The notes under the pieces: generated by a model | Database searches by the model: none | What the model was told of the DNA's origin: nothing | Seen by the model: only the letters and a program-made list of their open reading frames with translations | Made by a program: the position numbers and the translations under genes | DNA from: M55B154 sp964486725 | GTDB taxonomy: Bacteria > Spirochaetota > UBA4802 > UB4802 | Direction: 5' to 3' | Assembly (NCBI GenBank): GCA_964486725.1 | Contig: CAZAOK010000004.1 | Coordinates: forward strand, 1 to 64,000 | DNA length: 64,000 bases | Part shown: in pieces, positions 36,396 to 44,855 of the stretch | Layout of the letters: every line of letters begins with the position of its first letter | Position numbering within the stretch: the stretch's first letter is position 1

Positions 36396-36866
36396 ATGGC
36401 CACTGAACCCCGCAAGTACATGCTCCTGGGGATAGGAAGCCGTTTAAACAGGGACGACAGCGCCGGAAGCATTATTGCCGAAGAGTTCAGAAGCCCTCAA
36501 TGGGTGGTGGTGGACGGGGGGCAGATGCCCGAGAACTATACCGGTGTGGTAAAGAGAGAGGCTCCCGATGTGCTTGTAATCATCGATGCCGCGGGAATGA
36601 AACTGGAACCCGGGGAATTCAGGAGAATTTCACTGGATACCCTTGCAAGATCCCATCTTTTTAACACCCATGCCGCGCCGCCCGCCCTGTTTATCTCTTA
36701 CCTGCAGTCATTCGTAAACGAAATATACTTTATCGGAATACAGCCACAGGATACCAGTCCAGGTGAAAGCCTCAGTGAGGCAGTCAGGGAGGGAATAGAA
36801 AATATCAAGAAAATTCTGCAGGCTGGAAAAATCCGCTCAATACCCGAACTTAAATCCCTTCCGTGA
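36396..36866 (+). CDS. Hydrogenase maturation protease (HycI/HyaD-like, M52)
   Basis: A protease of about 156 aa with the M52 fold: YMLLGIGSRLNRDDSAGSIIAEEF, VVVDGGQMPENYTG, VLVIIDAAGMKLEPGEFRRI and THAAPPALFISYL. In characterised members Glu/Asp/His residues bind the nickel of the immature large subunit and the C-terminal peptide is cut off; the first Asp and the later His are seen here. No [NiFe]-hydrogenase structural or hyp genes are in the window. ATG 36396 (GGAG upstream) is used; 36384 and 36390 are alternatives. Confidence 0.85.
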   Translation: MATEPRKYMLLGIGSRLNRDDSAGSIIAEEFRSPQWVVVDGGQMPENYTGVVKREAPDVLVIIDAAGMKLEPGEFRRISLDTLARSHLFNTHAAPPALFISYLQSFVNEIYFIGIQPQDTSPGESLSEAVREGIENIKKILQAGKIRSIPELKSLP

Positions 36867-36887
36867 TCCAATTGTTCCTGTGGCGGG

Positions 36888-39101
36888 TTATTTCTCATCC
36901 CGCATTTGAGGGAAGAACACCTCAACCATATCGGCATGGGATGAGGCGGTAAAAAGCTTTTCCCGGTTTTCTTCGTTCATTATGAATTTAGAAATCTCAG
37001 AGAGCGTGTTTATGTGCTCGTTGGGCTTGTTACGAGGACTTAACACCATAAAAACCAGGTGAACCTCATCGTTGTTTATCTTCGAAATAACCCTGCGGGT
37101 TGTTTTCGCTACCATGACGATGGATTCGTCCAGCTTCTCTGAGTAGCCATGGGGCAGGGCGATGTTAAAACCGATAAGACTGGAATACTCGTTCTCAATA
37201 TCCATCATGTGCTTGTGAATGCTGGCAGTCTCCAGGTCGGGATAATCATTTCTCAATATATTCAGAAGTTCTTCAATTACATCGGACATTGAGCGGGCCG
37301 ATGTAATTGTAATCCATTCAGGTTTAATGTGCAGGTCAACGCTGACGGTAAAAGGCTGATAAATAAGAAATATGCATGGACCTTTGGCATCTTCCGGGAG
37401 AAATGGATGTATACTGTCATCTATTCTGCTCATCAAGACCCTCTCTGGATGATTGATAGACTCGGCATTACCTTGTCCCTGCATAAAAGAGATATCCCTG
37501 TTTTCCACACTCATCTTTATTACTCTACCAAGTGGCAGGCTTGTCCAGACAGGGGTTCCCGATAATACTGTTTCAGAGGTTTGTTCATCCTCTGGAAGAG
37601 ACAACTGTCGCCACTGGTAAAGGTTGGGGTTTCTTAACTTTTTACTCCAACGCTGACATATGAGTTCGTTCAGTTCTTCGTTTTCAGTTATTGCAAGCAC
37701 ATTCCCAATTCCAAAAAGTTCGGGTGTATTGTCGGGGTTAACTGTTATGGCATTATCCGAAATGGCAACAAATCCGTTTCTGCGGGCAACAGCTGCCAAT
37801 CTTATGTTTGTGTCTATCAAGGTGACTGGCCGTCCCTGGTCCTGTATAAAGTTTGCCACGATGCGTCCCAGCTTATGCGCTCCAACGATTAGCCAGCCTG
37901 TTGGCTCAGGCTCGTGAACCTTTAAAAGCCTGGCTACCCATTTTGCTGAGAATCCCTGTAGAATAACTGTACCGCTAATTACGGCGTAGGTAAATGCTTC
38001 TAAAAACTCAGCCTGTTGTGAGTAATTACCGTTTGAAGATGCTTTCAGATTTAATGCGAACAGTGAAGCCATAGAGGCCGCAACGATACCCCGTGGCGCA
38101 ATCCAGCTCAGGAAGAGTTTATCCCTGAAGGTAAAGTTTTTGCTGCCCAGTGTGCTGATAAAAATATTCAGGGGACGAACAACAATCATGACCAGGATAA
38201 CGGCAACCAGGATTTTTATCAGGTATTCTCCCCTGTATGTTTCGATGGCCAGGTTGGCGGCAAGCAATACGAAAAGCAGCCCGATGAGCAGTTCAATGAG
38301 CTGGGCCTTGTAAACCTTTATCCTGTCAATTTGCGGAGTATCAGAGGTCCCGATAACAAAACCTGCAATAACCACACTCAGAAGACCACTTTCTAGTACC
38401 AGCATATCAGAAAGGGTGTATATGCCAAGGGCGGCGGCCAACACGAAAATATTCAGATTTTCTTCGGGTATCCAGTTTTTTCTTATAATACGGGCAATAA
38501 TTAATCCACAGACAACCCCGATGGCAATCCCTGAAGAGAACCGTGACAAAAATAGCAGAATAGCATCATGACCGATAATCCACTCATAACACAGCAGAGC
38601 AATAAAGACGCCGATAGGATCGATAAGAACCCCTTCCCAGTGAAGAAAATTGTTTAATTTCTGATGCACCCCAACTCTCTTCAGAAGTGGACCGATAACA
38701 GTGGGCCCAGTTACAATAACCAGGCTGCCAGCTAAAATGGATAGGGCCCAGGGGTATCCCATAACGTACTTAACAACAACCGCGGTGCAAAGCCAGGTTA
38801 TTACCACCCCCCTTGTCAGTACAGCTCGTATTTCCGATGAAACCTGGCGGTAGCCTTTCAGGTCAAGTGTTAAGCCCCCCTCGAAAAGTATGAGGGCAAC
38901 CGATATCTGTATTATGGCTTCAAGGCCTTCACCAAGAAGTGCAGGATCTATTATGTTAAGCCGGTAGGCACCGGGTCCAACCGCTATACCACCAATCAAG
39001 AGAATTACGATTGGTGAAATTTTCATTCTTTTGGCGATAGTAACAAACAGAATTCCAAAAAACAGGGCAAGGCCAAATGTTGTAATAAGCTGATGTGTCA
39101 T
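36888..39101 (-). CDS. CPA1-type cation:proton antiporter fused to TrkA-N and PTS EIIA domains
   Basis: A 737-aa fusion. Residues 1-400 are a Na+ or K+/H+ exchanger with about twelve helices, including ALILFEGGLTLDLKGY and VIVTGPTVIGPLLKRVG, and the ion-site Asp region HWEGVLIDPIGVFIALL. Next comes a TrkA-N (RCK) NAD-binding domain, GWLIVGAHKLGRIVANFIQDQGRPVTLIDTN. The last 150 residues match a PTS fructose/Ntr-type EIIA domain with the phosphorylatable histidine, here His651 in IALPHG, and LVFMVLSPRNKPNEHINTLSEISKFIMNEENREKL. Ion exchange would thus be set by NAD(H) or nucleotide binding and by phosphorylation state. It stands alone and converges with the protease gene. Confidence 0.88.
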   Translation of the reverse strand: MTHQLITTFGLALFFGILFVTIAKRMKISPIVILLIGGIAVGPGAYRLNIIDPALLGEGLEAIIQISVALILFEGGLTLDLKGYRQVSSEIRAVLTRGVVITWLCTAVVVKYVMGYPWALSILAGSLVIVTGPTVIGPLLKRVGVHQKLNNFLHWEGVLIDPIGVFIALLCYEWIIGHDAILLFLSRFSSGIAIGVVCGLIIARIIRKNWIPEENLNIFVLAAALGIYTLSDMLVLESGLLSVVIAGFVIGTSDTPQIDRIKVYKAQLIELLIGLLFVLLAANLAIETYRGEYLIKILVAVILVMIVVRPLNIFISTLGSKNFTFRDKLFLSWIAPRGIVAASMASLFALNLKASSNGNYSQQAEFLEAFTYAVISGTVILQGFSAKWVARLLKVHEPEPTGWLIVGAHKLGRIVANFIQDQGRPVTLIDTNIRLAAVARRNGFVAISDNAITVNPDNTPELFGIGNVLAITENEELNELICQRWSKKLRNPNLYQWRQLSLPEDEQTSETVLSGTPVWTSLPLGRVIKMSVENRDISFMQGQGNAESINHPERVLMSRIDDSIHPFLPEDAKGPCIFLIYQPFTVSVDLHIKPEWITITSARSMSDVIEELLNILRNDYPDLETASIHKHMMDIENEYSSLIGFNIALPHGYSEKLDESIVMVAKTTRRVISKINNDEVHLVFMVLSPRNKPNEHINTLSEISKFIMNEENREKLFTASSHADMVEVFFPQMRDEK

Positions 39102-39196
39102 AGAATAACCCGTGAAATTTTTTTAACTCGAGTTCATTATATCTTATTCAATTTGAATTGTGTCAATATTTATACTTTTAAGTTACAAGAAAAGTA

Positions 39197-39348
39197 GTAA
39201 CTACTCACCTATGACTAAAATATTGATTATATACTTCATAATGAAAAGGAATTTGAGCATCTTCCCCCGCCTTCGGCGGGGGAAGATGCAGGATTATTAT
39301 TCATTTTGCATAATTTGTAATTATTCAGCATGACAGTTGAGTAGTTAC
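39197..39348 (+). mobile_element. MITE copy 3, with intact 8-bp target duplication
   Basis: A 152-bp element with inverted ends GTAACTACTCACCTATGACT and the complementary CATGACAGTTGAGTAGTTAC. The centre is a perfect 15-bp hairpin (39257-39271 with 39275-39289, stem GCATCTTCCCCCGCC). It is flanked on both sides by GAAAAGTA (39189-39196 and 39349-39356), a perfect 8-bp target site duplication. It lies in the gap before the chemoreceptor gene and carries no coding frame. Confidence 0.93.
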
Positions 39349-39468
39349 GAAAAGTATTGGAATGAATAAAAAAATAGAAACATTGTAAATTGGTATTGTT
39401 GTTGACGAAAGGTGGTAAATATGAATGAATAAATGGGCGTATTAATAATTACGTGCGTGGGCGGTGTC

Positions 39469-41037
39469 ATGTTATTTGAAAAACTTAAACACTTCTTTCT
39501 TTCATCATATGAAGATAGTACATTTGTACATTATCAAAAAGCAAAAGTTATGATGTGGTTTGAGATAGTATTAATCTTTCTTACTTCGTTATCGGTTATC
39601 AGCACGAATCTTTTCTCTCCACACGTGGCTACCCTGCAGTACAACCTGAGTATGAGCATTGTTATAGGATCCTTTGTTGTGTGTATCTTCATCCTGAAAA
39701 CCGGCTGGTATAAAACAACCGCCTACGTTGCCATACTGTTCCCCCTTGTTCTTATTCTGTACCTGGCGTTACTGGTTCCCACCCAGGCAGGAAAATATAT
39801 ATACATGTTGTATTTACTTGTGTTCATTGTTATGGCCGCCCTCTTTGGTACCAGGATAACGGTATGGATTATAACGGGTATTGTTATTGCATGCGGAACC
39901 ACTGTTGTGCTGAATTCTCATGGAATAATAGCAGATAATGTCATGGTAACCACCATTACTCATTTTGCTATCATATCATTTATGATTTGTATTCTCAGTT
40001 ACCTAATCGTGAATATAATGATGCAGGCAATAGCCAGCATGGAGAGAAAACAGGAATTTTTAAACAGGGAGCATAATAAGAAAAAGGATGTAATACGGGA
40101 AATTGACAAGGTAGCGCAATCATTGAGCCAGTACTCACGAACGATGACAGAAAGCTCAAGAAAATTCGCCGATAATGCCCAGTCGCAGGCTTCCAGCATT
40201 GAAGAAATTACATCCACCCTTGAGGAAGTAGCCGCAAGCGCTGAATCGTCTGTACAAATGACTGACGCGCAAAAGAGCAGAACGGAGAATCTCATGGAAG
40301 ATCTTCAGCAGATGCATCAACTTGTTTCAGACAGCAGTAATAATATCGAAAATGCCCAGGTGCAGCAGGAAGGTTTAAATGCCAGAATAGGGGTAGCCCG
40401 GGACGAAGTTTCAAAAAGCCTCGAATCCATGAAATTTGCACTTGATAGCAGTAAAAAGGTGTCTGAGGCTACTAACCTTATCATTGACGTGTCAGATCAG
40501 ATTAATCTTTTATCACTTAACGCGTCAATTGAAGCAGCCAGGGCGGGCGAATCCGGCAAAGGCTTTGCGGTAGTTGCCGAAGAGATTGGCAAGCTTGCTG
40601 AAAAAACCCAGACAATAACAAAAGAAATTACTTCACTGGTCGATAGAACCGATCATGAATTGTATGAGACTGGAAGATCCATGGAAAACGTAAGTGATAC
40701 TGCGGTACATATTGAGAAACTTTCTGTTGATTTCGGACACTTGTTTGTGAAGGTAAAGGAGTTGATTGAACGCGACCTTGGTATAAATAGCGAGTTACAA
40801 AAAAGCGCAGAAAATGTCCTAAGTGGGGCTGACGAGGTGAAGGTGTCAATCAACGAGTTGAAGAATGCAATTGATGAAATTACCAGTTCAGTGTCTATTA
40901 TCAATGATTCCACTCAGCAGCTGGCATCAGGGTCTGATGAATTATCTGAATTTGCTGTCTCCCTGCTGGATACAACAAACACTTTGGGAAAGATTCTTAC
41001 AGATGATGATTATAATAATGATAAAGGGACATTTTAA
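39469..41037 (+). CDS. Methyl-accepting chemotaxis protein
   Basis: A transducer of about 522 aa. The N-terminal half has six transmembrane helices (WFEIVLIFLTSLSVIS, MSIVIGSFVVCIFIL, ILFPLVLILYLALLV, YMLYLLVFIVMAALFG, VWIITGIVIACGTTVV, FAIISFMICILSYLIV) instead of the usual two plus periplasmic sensor, so any stimulus is sensed within the membrane. The signalling hairpin carries the canonical tip INLLSLNASIEAARAGESGKGFAVVAEEIGKLAEKTQ. No HAMP is obvious. ATG 39469 is chosen over 39433 from protein starts; both have weak ribosome sites. MITE copy 3 lies about 120 bases upstream. Confidence 0.9.
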   Translation: MLFEKLKHFFLSSYEDSTFVHYQKAKVMMWFEIVLIFLTSLSVISTNLFSPHVATLQYNLSMSIVIGSFVVCIFILKTGWYKTTAYVAILFPLVLILYLALLVPTQAGKYIYMLYLLVFIVMAALFGTRITVWIITGIVIACGTTVVLNSHGIIADNVMVTTITHFAIISFMICILSYLIVNIMMQAIASMERKQEFLNREHNKKKDVIREIDKVAQSLSQYSRTMTESSRKFADNAQSQASSIEEITSTLEEVAASAESSVQMTDAQKSRTENLMEDLQQMHQLVSDSSNNIENAQVQQEGLNARIGVARDEVSKSLESMKFALDSSKKVSEATNLIIDVSDQINLLSLNASIEAARAGESGKGFAVVAEEIGKLAEKTQTITKEITSLVDRTDHELYETGRSMENVSDTAVHIEKLSVDFGHLFVKVKELIERDLGINSELQKSAENVLSGADEVKVSINELKNAIDEITSSVSIINDSTQQLASGSDELSEFAVSLLDTTNTLGKILTDDDYNNDKGTF

Positions 41038-41273
41038 CCATAAAAAATGATTGAATGAATAAAGCAGCTATAATATGTTACCGTTAGACCTTTTATATGG
41101 TTTCAGATTACAATTTTTATATAAATGTGTTTCCTGAATATATATACATGATTTAGTAAAAAAAGTGTTCAGATTTATAAATCAGGTCGAATATATTCTT
41201 TTAATACGCAATAATATAGAAATAAAAAAAGTATGACCGGTTGGATAATTAATCTCAGTTCAGGATTGTTTCT

Positions 41274-41741
41274 ATGAAAAATTATAATGACATCATAATC
41301 CAGTTTATGAAAAGTAAAGCAGACAGGATGGAAAAAGAGCTTTCCATACCGGGAACCTGGTATTTTAACGAGGGTGACCGTAAGGATATTTTAAGCTGGA
41401 ATAACGAAGAAGCCCTACGGGTGTGGAAACGAATTAAGGAAAATATTCAAAAGCACGGTTGTTCAGGGCTCAGGTACGAGCTTTGCCCCTTCTGTCACAA
41501 AAATGGTTACGAACATAAGGGATGTTACAAAGCATTAAAGAATCCCATTTGTGTGAAATGCGGTTATGGTAGCCGCCATGGACTCTGTATCAGTGACGAA
41601 GAAGGTGAAAGTGAATACAGAAAAATTCTTCAAGCATTTGATGATACCAGAATGAGCATGTATAAGTTTTTTTCAAATGATTATTATAAACATCTTGTTA
41701 AAAAACTTGAATTAAGTTTGAACGAAAACGTATGTGCGTAA
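41274..41741 (+). CDS. Hypothetical zinc-finger-like protein, 155 aa
   Basis: No known family. The N-terminal 60 residues are helical and charged. The middle holds CPFCHKNGYEHKGC and CVKCGYGSRHGLC, eight cysteine/histidine ligands that could bind two zinc ions as a treble-clef or rubredoxin-like pair. The tail is helical (YYKHLVKKLELSLNENV). An AGGA precedes the ATG. It may be a DNA- or RNA-binding protein; nothing nearby tells its job. Confidence 0.65.
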   Translation: MKNYNDIIIQFMKSKADRMEKELSIPGTWYFNEGDRKDILSWNNEEALRVWKRIKENIQKHGCSGLRYELCPFCHKNGYEHKGCYKALKNPICVKCGYGSRHGLCISDEEGESEYRKILQAFDDTRMSMYKFFSNDYYKHLVKKLELSLNENVCA

Positions 41742-41744
41742 ATA

Positions 41745-41784
41745 CACGTATTTGGGATACACTAAGTAATATCCCAAATACGTG
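41745..41784. terminator. Perfect inverted repeat between convergent genes
   Basis: The 15-bp stem CACGTATTTGGGATA (41745-41759) pairs exactly with 41770-41784, with a 10-base loop. It sits four bases after the zinc-finger gene's stop and ahead of a convergent small gene, so it probably ends both transcripts. There is no run of Ts after it. Confidence 0.55.
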
Positions 41785-41803
41785 CCATATTCTAACACCT
41801 TTC

Positions 41804-41956
41804 TTACTCATAACTCATGAAATTTCTCAAGCTGAACAGGTGTTTACCCAACTCCTTGTTGTTGCTTACAAACTCCTGATATATATGTTCGTGGTTTCTG
41901 AAGTAATTGCAATCAGCATTCAGGCAAAATGTTTGTATTTCATATTTCCTTTTCAT
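41804..41956 (-). CDS. Small hypothetical protein, 50 aa
   Basis: Begins MKRKYEIQTFCLNADCNYFR and ends LGKHLFSLRNFMSYE. A textbook ribosome site (AAGGAGGG, six bases ahead of the ATG at 41956) makes this a likely real gene despite its size. Two cysteines (C-x4-C) plus histidines NHEH could bind zinc. Upstream of it on the opposite side is a TetR regulator reading the same way (minus), 146 bases away. Confidence 0.6.
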   Translation of the reverse strand: MKRKYEIQTFCLNADCNYFRNHEHIYQEFVSNNKELGKHLFSLRNFMSYE

Positions 41957-42102
41957 GGTACCCTCCTTTACAAGAATAATACAAATGATCATTTGATCAA
42001 AATGCTTTATAGATACAGTATATAGTGAAATTGTTGAAAAGTCAACAAAGGGTCACTTATAATACATATACGGGTGATAGTTGAAGTCAGGGTTAAATAA
42101 TA

Positions 42103-42693
42103 TTATCCCTTGAAAAGGGATATGATGTATTTCATAACATTCAATGTGTCCATTGGAACTGGGTCAATAGATTCAAACAGGCCTGTGGAAAGAACAATCA
42201 TTTGGGCAATTCTCGCGGTAAATTCAGCGTCAAAGTCTGATTTTCTTCTATTGGGGATGTCAGATCGGGCATCATCAATAATATTTTGATATAACTCCAG
42301 GTGTTGTCTTATAAACTGGCGCAGACGAATCATTATTTTTTCTTCTTCGTACGCGTACATAACGAGGTTTATAAAGATACGTATAGTGCTTGTGTCAAGA
42401 ATAAACCTTTCAATACCATACATTGCTGAAATGCTTGCTTTCTCTTTTGATTCAAGATTCCCTTTTAATACCTGCAGGTGATCATATTGGATGTCGTTAA
42501 ATATGTATTCCATAAGCTCAAGGTACATCTCTTCTTTTGTTGGAAAATAATGTAGAAGTCCACCTTTGGAGAAACCCGCTTCATCTGCAACATCCTGTAC
42601 AGTGATTCGCGAGTAGACATCCTGTTGCAAACATTGTTTAAGTGCATCCAGGATTATAATCTTTTTCTTTCTGATCTTTTCCTGTTTATCCAT
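42103..42693 (-). CDS. TetR/AcrR-family transcriptional regulator
   Basis: A 196-aa regulator. The N-terminal helix-turn-helix is clear: IIILDALKQCLQQDVYSRITVQDVADEAGFSKGGLLHYFPTKEEMYLELMEYIF. The C-terminal ligand domain is variable and gives no ligand. AAAGG precedes the ATG. The neighbouring efflux-like genes are far away (57 kb), so the target is probably itself or the adjacent divergent gene at 42940. Confidence 0.92.
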   Translation of the reverse strand: MDKQEKIRKKKIIILDALKQCLQQDVYSRITVQDVADEAGFSKGGLLHYFPTKEEMYLELMEYIFNDIQYDHLQVLKGNLESKEKASISAMYGIERFILDTSTIRIFINLVMYAYEEEKIMIRLRQFIRQHLELYQNIIDDARSDIPNRRKSDFDAEFTARIAQMIVLSTGLFESIDPVPMDTLNVMKYIISLFKG

Positions 42694-42939
42694 TTTGAAC
42701 CTTTTATATTTATAATATTACATACGGATAATAGGGGAGTTCAAAGTATTACCATTTCAGGTTTGCAGGGTAAATAAAGGGTGTTGGTAATACGTTTAGT
42801 AATCCGCAAAAATTGTTATATTTTTAAATATAACTCCCAACGCAGTTGGTCAAGCTTTTTTCATTTTAAACACGAAGGATTTCAGGGTATAAATTAAGTG
42901 TAAAGAACTGGAACCTCGAAACCGAAAAACTATATATAA

Positions 42940-44805
42940 ATGTATATATTCGTTCAATTTACTTGTTTCCATGGAATAGCAGGTTTGAGAACAATAAAAA
43001 GAACAGCAGTAACTATTCTGATATTTTTAGCTTGTGTGGCGGTATTACCCTTATCACATGCTCAATTCCTGCTGGATAATGGTGATGGCCCCGTTATCCA
43101 GCCCAAAAATGAAAAAAAATCGAAGGGACTTCCGTCCCATGTAGTGCGTAATATAGTGGCATCGTCTGTGCCAGATGTTGAAGGTGCCATAAAAATTTCA
43201 TGGGATATCCACCCTGATTCAAGCAATACCTTTATAGTGGGGAGAACTGCAATACTGCCCACCACTAAGGAAAAAGCTTTATCCGCAACATCAATAAAAG
43301 TTATTCCACCCGGTGCGGAGCCAGTAGTCATAGATTCAAATTTACCTCCCGGTCAGTATTACTATGTGGTTCTTGCCAGGGAGAAGATTCAATCTGGCGA
43401 TATTGAGCTTTACCCCGACGTAAACTATACTGGTGAACCGGTGGTTATAGCAAGTAATTATGGGGAGAAACAGGTTCAGGGTTATCCTGAACAGGTTACC
43501 CTTATACATGCCAGGTTGATAAATAAAACACAGGTTCTTCTTACATGGAAAGGTTTAAACAGGGATAATATCAAATATAATATTTACAGGGATACAAAAC
43601 CACTTAATACTCCGCAAAGTATTAAAAACGCGAAGAAAATTGCAAGTATTCAGGGTTCCAGGGAAAGCTATATCGACAGGGATCTTGAGGGTACAGGCAA
43701 TTATTATTACGCAATAACGACAAGTGATATGACCGGCAATGAGGATTTACAGCTCATCCCGGATCAGAGTTACCTGACAACAGGTGTACAAGTAATTGTC
43801 AAGAGTGATGTGACAGTTAAGAACATAGAATCCCGCATGCAGGATAACGGCACGGTACAGGTTACCTGGGACAGGGCAGGGGTGAACGCACAGGAGCTTC
43901 TCCTGTACAGGTATGAAGAACCCATTCGAAACGCTGAAAGGCTGGCTCTTTCAGATTCACTGGGCACTGTTGATGCGAAATATAATGAATATTTAGACAA
44001 AAATCCTCCCCCCGGCCAGCATTATTATGCAGTCCTGACCAAGTTAGCTGATGGATCAATTGATACAACCCTTCACAGTGGACAGAATTATACCACTACC
44101 CCGGTAAAACTGGGAGAACCCATTGAGATTACACGAATAAATGCTTCACAAGAGAAGAATGGTGTTTCAATAACCTGGCGGTACAGGGGTTCTTCCCGAA
44201 GCAAGTATTACAAACTGTATCGCACAAACAAGATACCATCTTCGCCAGTGGAAATAAAAGATACCTACCTGGTGGATATTGTTAACGTAACAGAAGAGTC
44301 TTATCTCGATACAGGTATTAGGCCGGGAGAGTATTATTATGTGATAGTCCCCGAAGATTTTGAGAGTGATCCCGATTTAACACTGGTTAAAGATGTGAAC
44401 ATTACAGCAAAGCCTGTTACTATTGAAAAGACTGTAAAGAAAGTTGAGCAAAAGAAAAAGAAGAAAACACGGGAAAAAGTGATACCTGAAGAAAAAGAAC
44501 CGGAGCGTATTACTCCTCTTCCCGGAAAAGAGTTCCAAGCGGTTACCAGGGATTTAGACAATATTATTCATTCAACCTTTGATAAGGGGTACTACAGGAC
44601 CGCGATAAAATCATTACAGAAGGTTATTGATGTATCCGATAATGACTATGAAGCAGCAAAGGCTAAATTATTTACCGGTCGATCATATATTGAATTAAAA
44701 CAATACAGGAAAGGGATTGATTACCTTATGCAGAAAGATGTTTTAAAACATTTTCCAGAAGATGCCCTGTTCTGGAGGGACTATGCCATTCAGAGAGTTC
44801 GGTAA
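42940..44805 (+). CDS. Secreted protein with four tandem FN3-like repeats and a TPR-like tail
   Basis: About 621 aa. After a signal sequence (VTILIFLACVAVLPLSHAQF) come four repeats of about 100 residues, each opening with a strand such as GAIKISWDIHP, QVLLTWKGLNR, TVQVTWDRAGV or GVSITWRYRGS, and closing with a P-G-x-Y-Y-Y motif (PPGQYYYVVLA, GTGNYYYAITT, PPGQHYYAVLT, RPGEYYYVIVP) and then DxNYTxxPV. After a lysine-rich linker, a helical TPR-like end (GYYRTAIKSLQKVIDVSDNDYEAAKAKLFTGRSYIEL) follows. It is an envelope adhesion/scaffold type protein. The start is uncertain; a TTG at 42985 would give a better-shaped signal peptide. Confidence 0.7.
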   Translation: MYIFVQFTCFHGIAGLRTIKRTAVTILIFLACVAVLPLSHAQFLLDNGDGPVIQPKNEKKSKGLPSHVVRNIVASSVPDVEGAIKISWDIHPDSSNTFIVGRTAILPTTKEKALSATSIKVIPPGAEPVVIDSNLPPGQYYYVVLAREKIQSGDIELYPDVNYTGEPVVIASNYGEKQVQGYPEQVTLIHARLINKTQVLLTWKGLNRDNIKYNIYRDTKPLNTPQSIKNAKKIASIQGSRESYIDRDLEGTGNYYYAITTSDMTGNEDLQLIPDQSYLTTGVQVIVKSDVTVKNIESRMQDNGTVQVTWDRAGVNAQELLLYRYEEPIRNAERLALSDSLGTVDAKYNEYLDKNPPPGQHYYAVLTKLADGSIDTTLHSGQNYTTTPVKLGEPIEITRINASQEKNGVSITWRYRGSSRSKYYKLYRTNKIPSSPVEIKDTYLVDIVNVTEESYLDTGIRPGEYYYVIVPEDFESDPDLTLVKDVNITAKPVTIEKTVKKVEQKKKKKTREKVIPEEKEPERITPLPGKEFQAVTRDLDNIIHSTFDKGYYRTAIKSLQKVIDVSDNDYEAAKAKLFTGRSYIELKQYRKGIDYLMQKDVLKHFPEDALFWRDYAIQRVR

Positions 44806-44855
44806 AATTATATCGTGGAACACTGTTATCACACAAATGATTGAGGAGCTTATTA

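Noticed and set aside
36335..36406. Short open frame between the flavin reductase and protease genes
   Set aside because: It has no ribosome site of its own and mostly overlaps the protease start in another frame.
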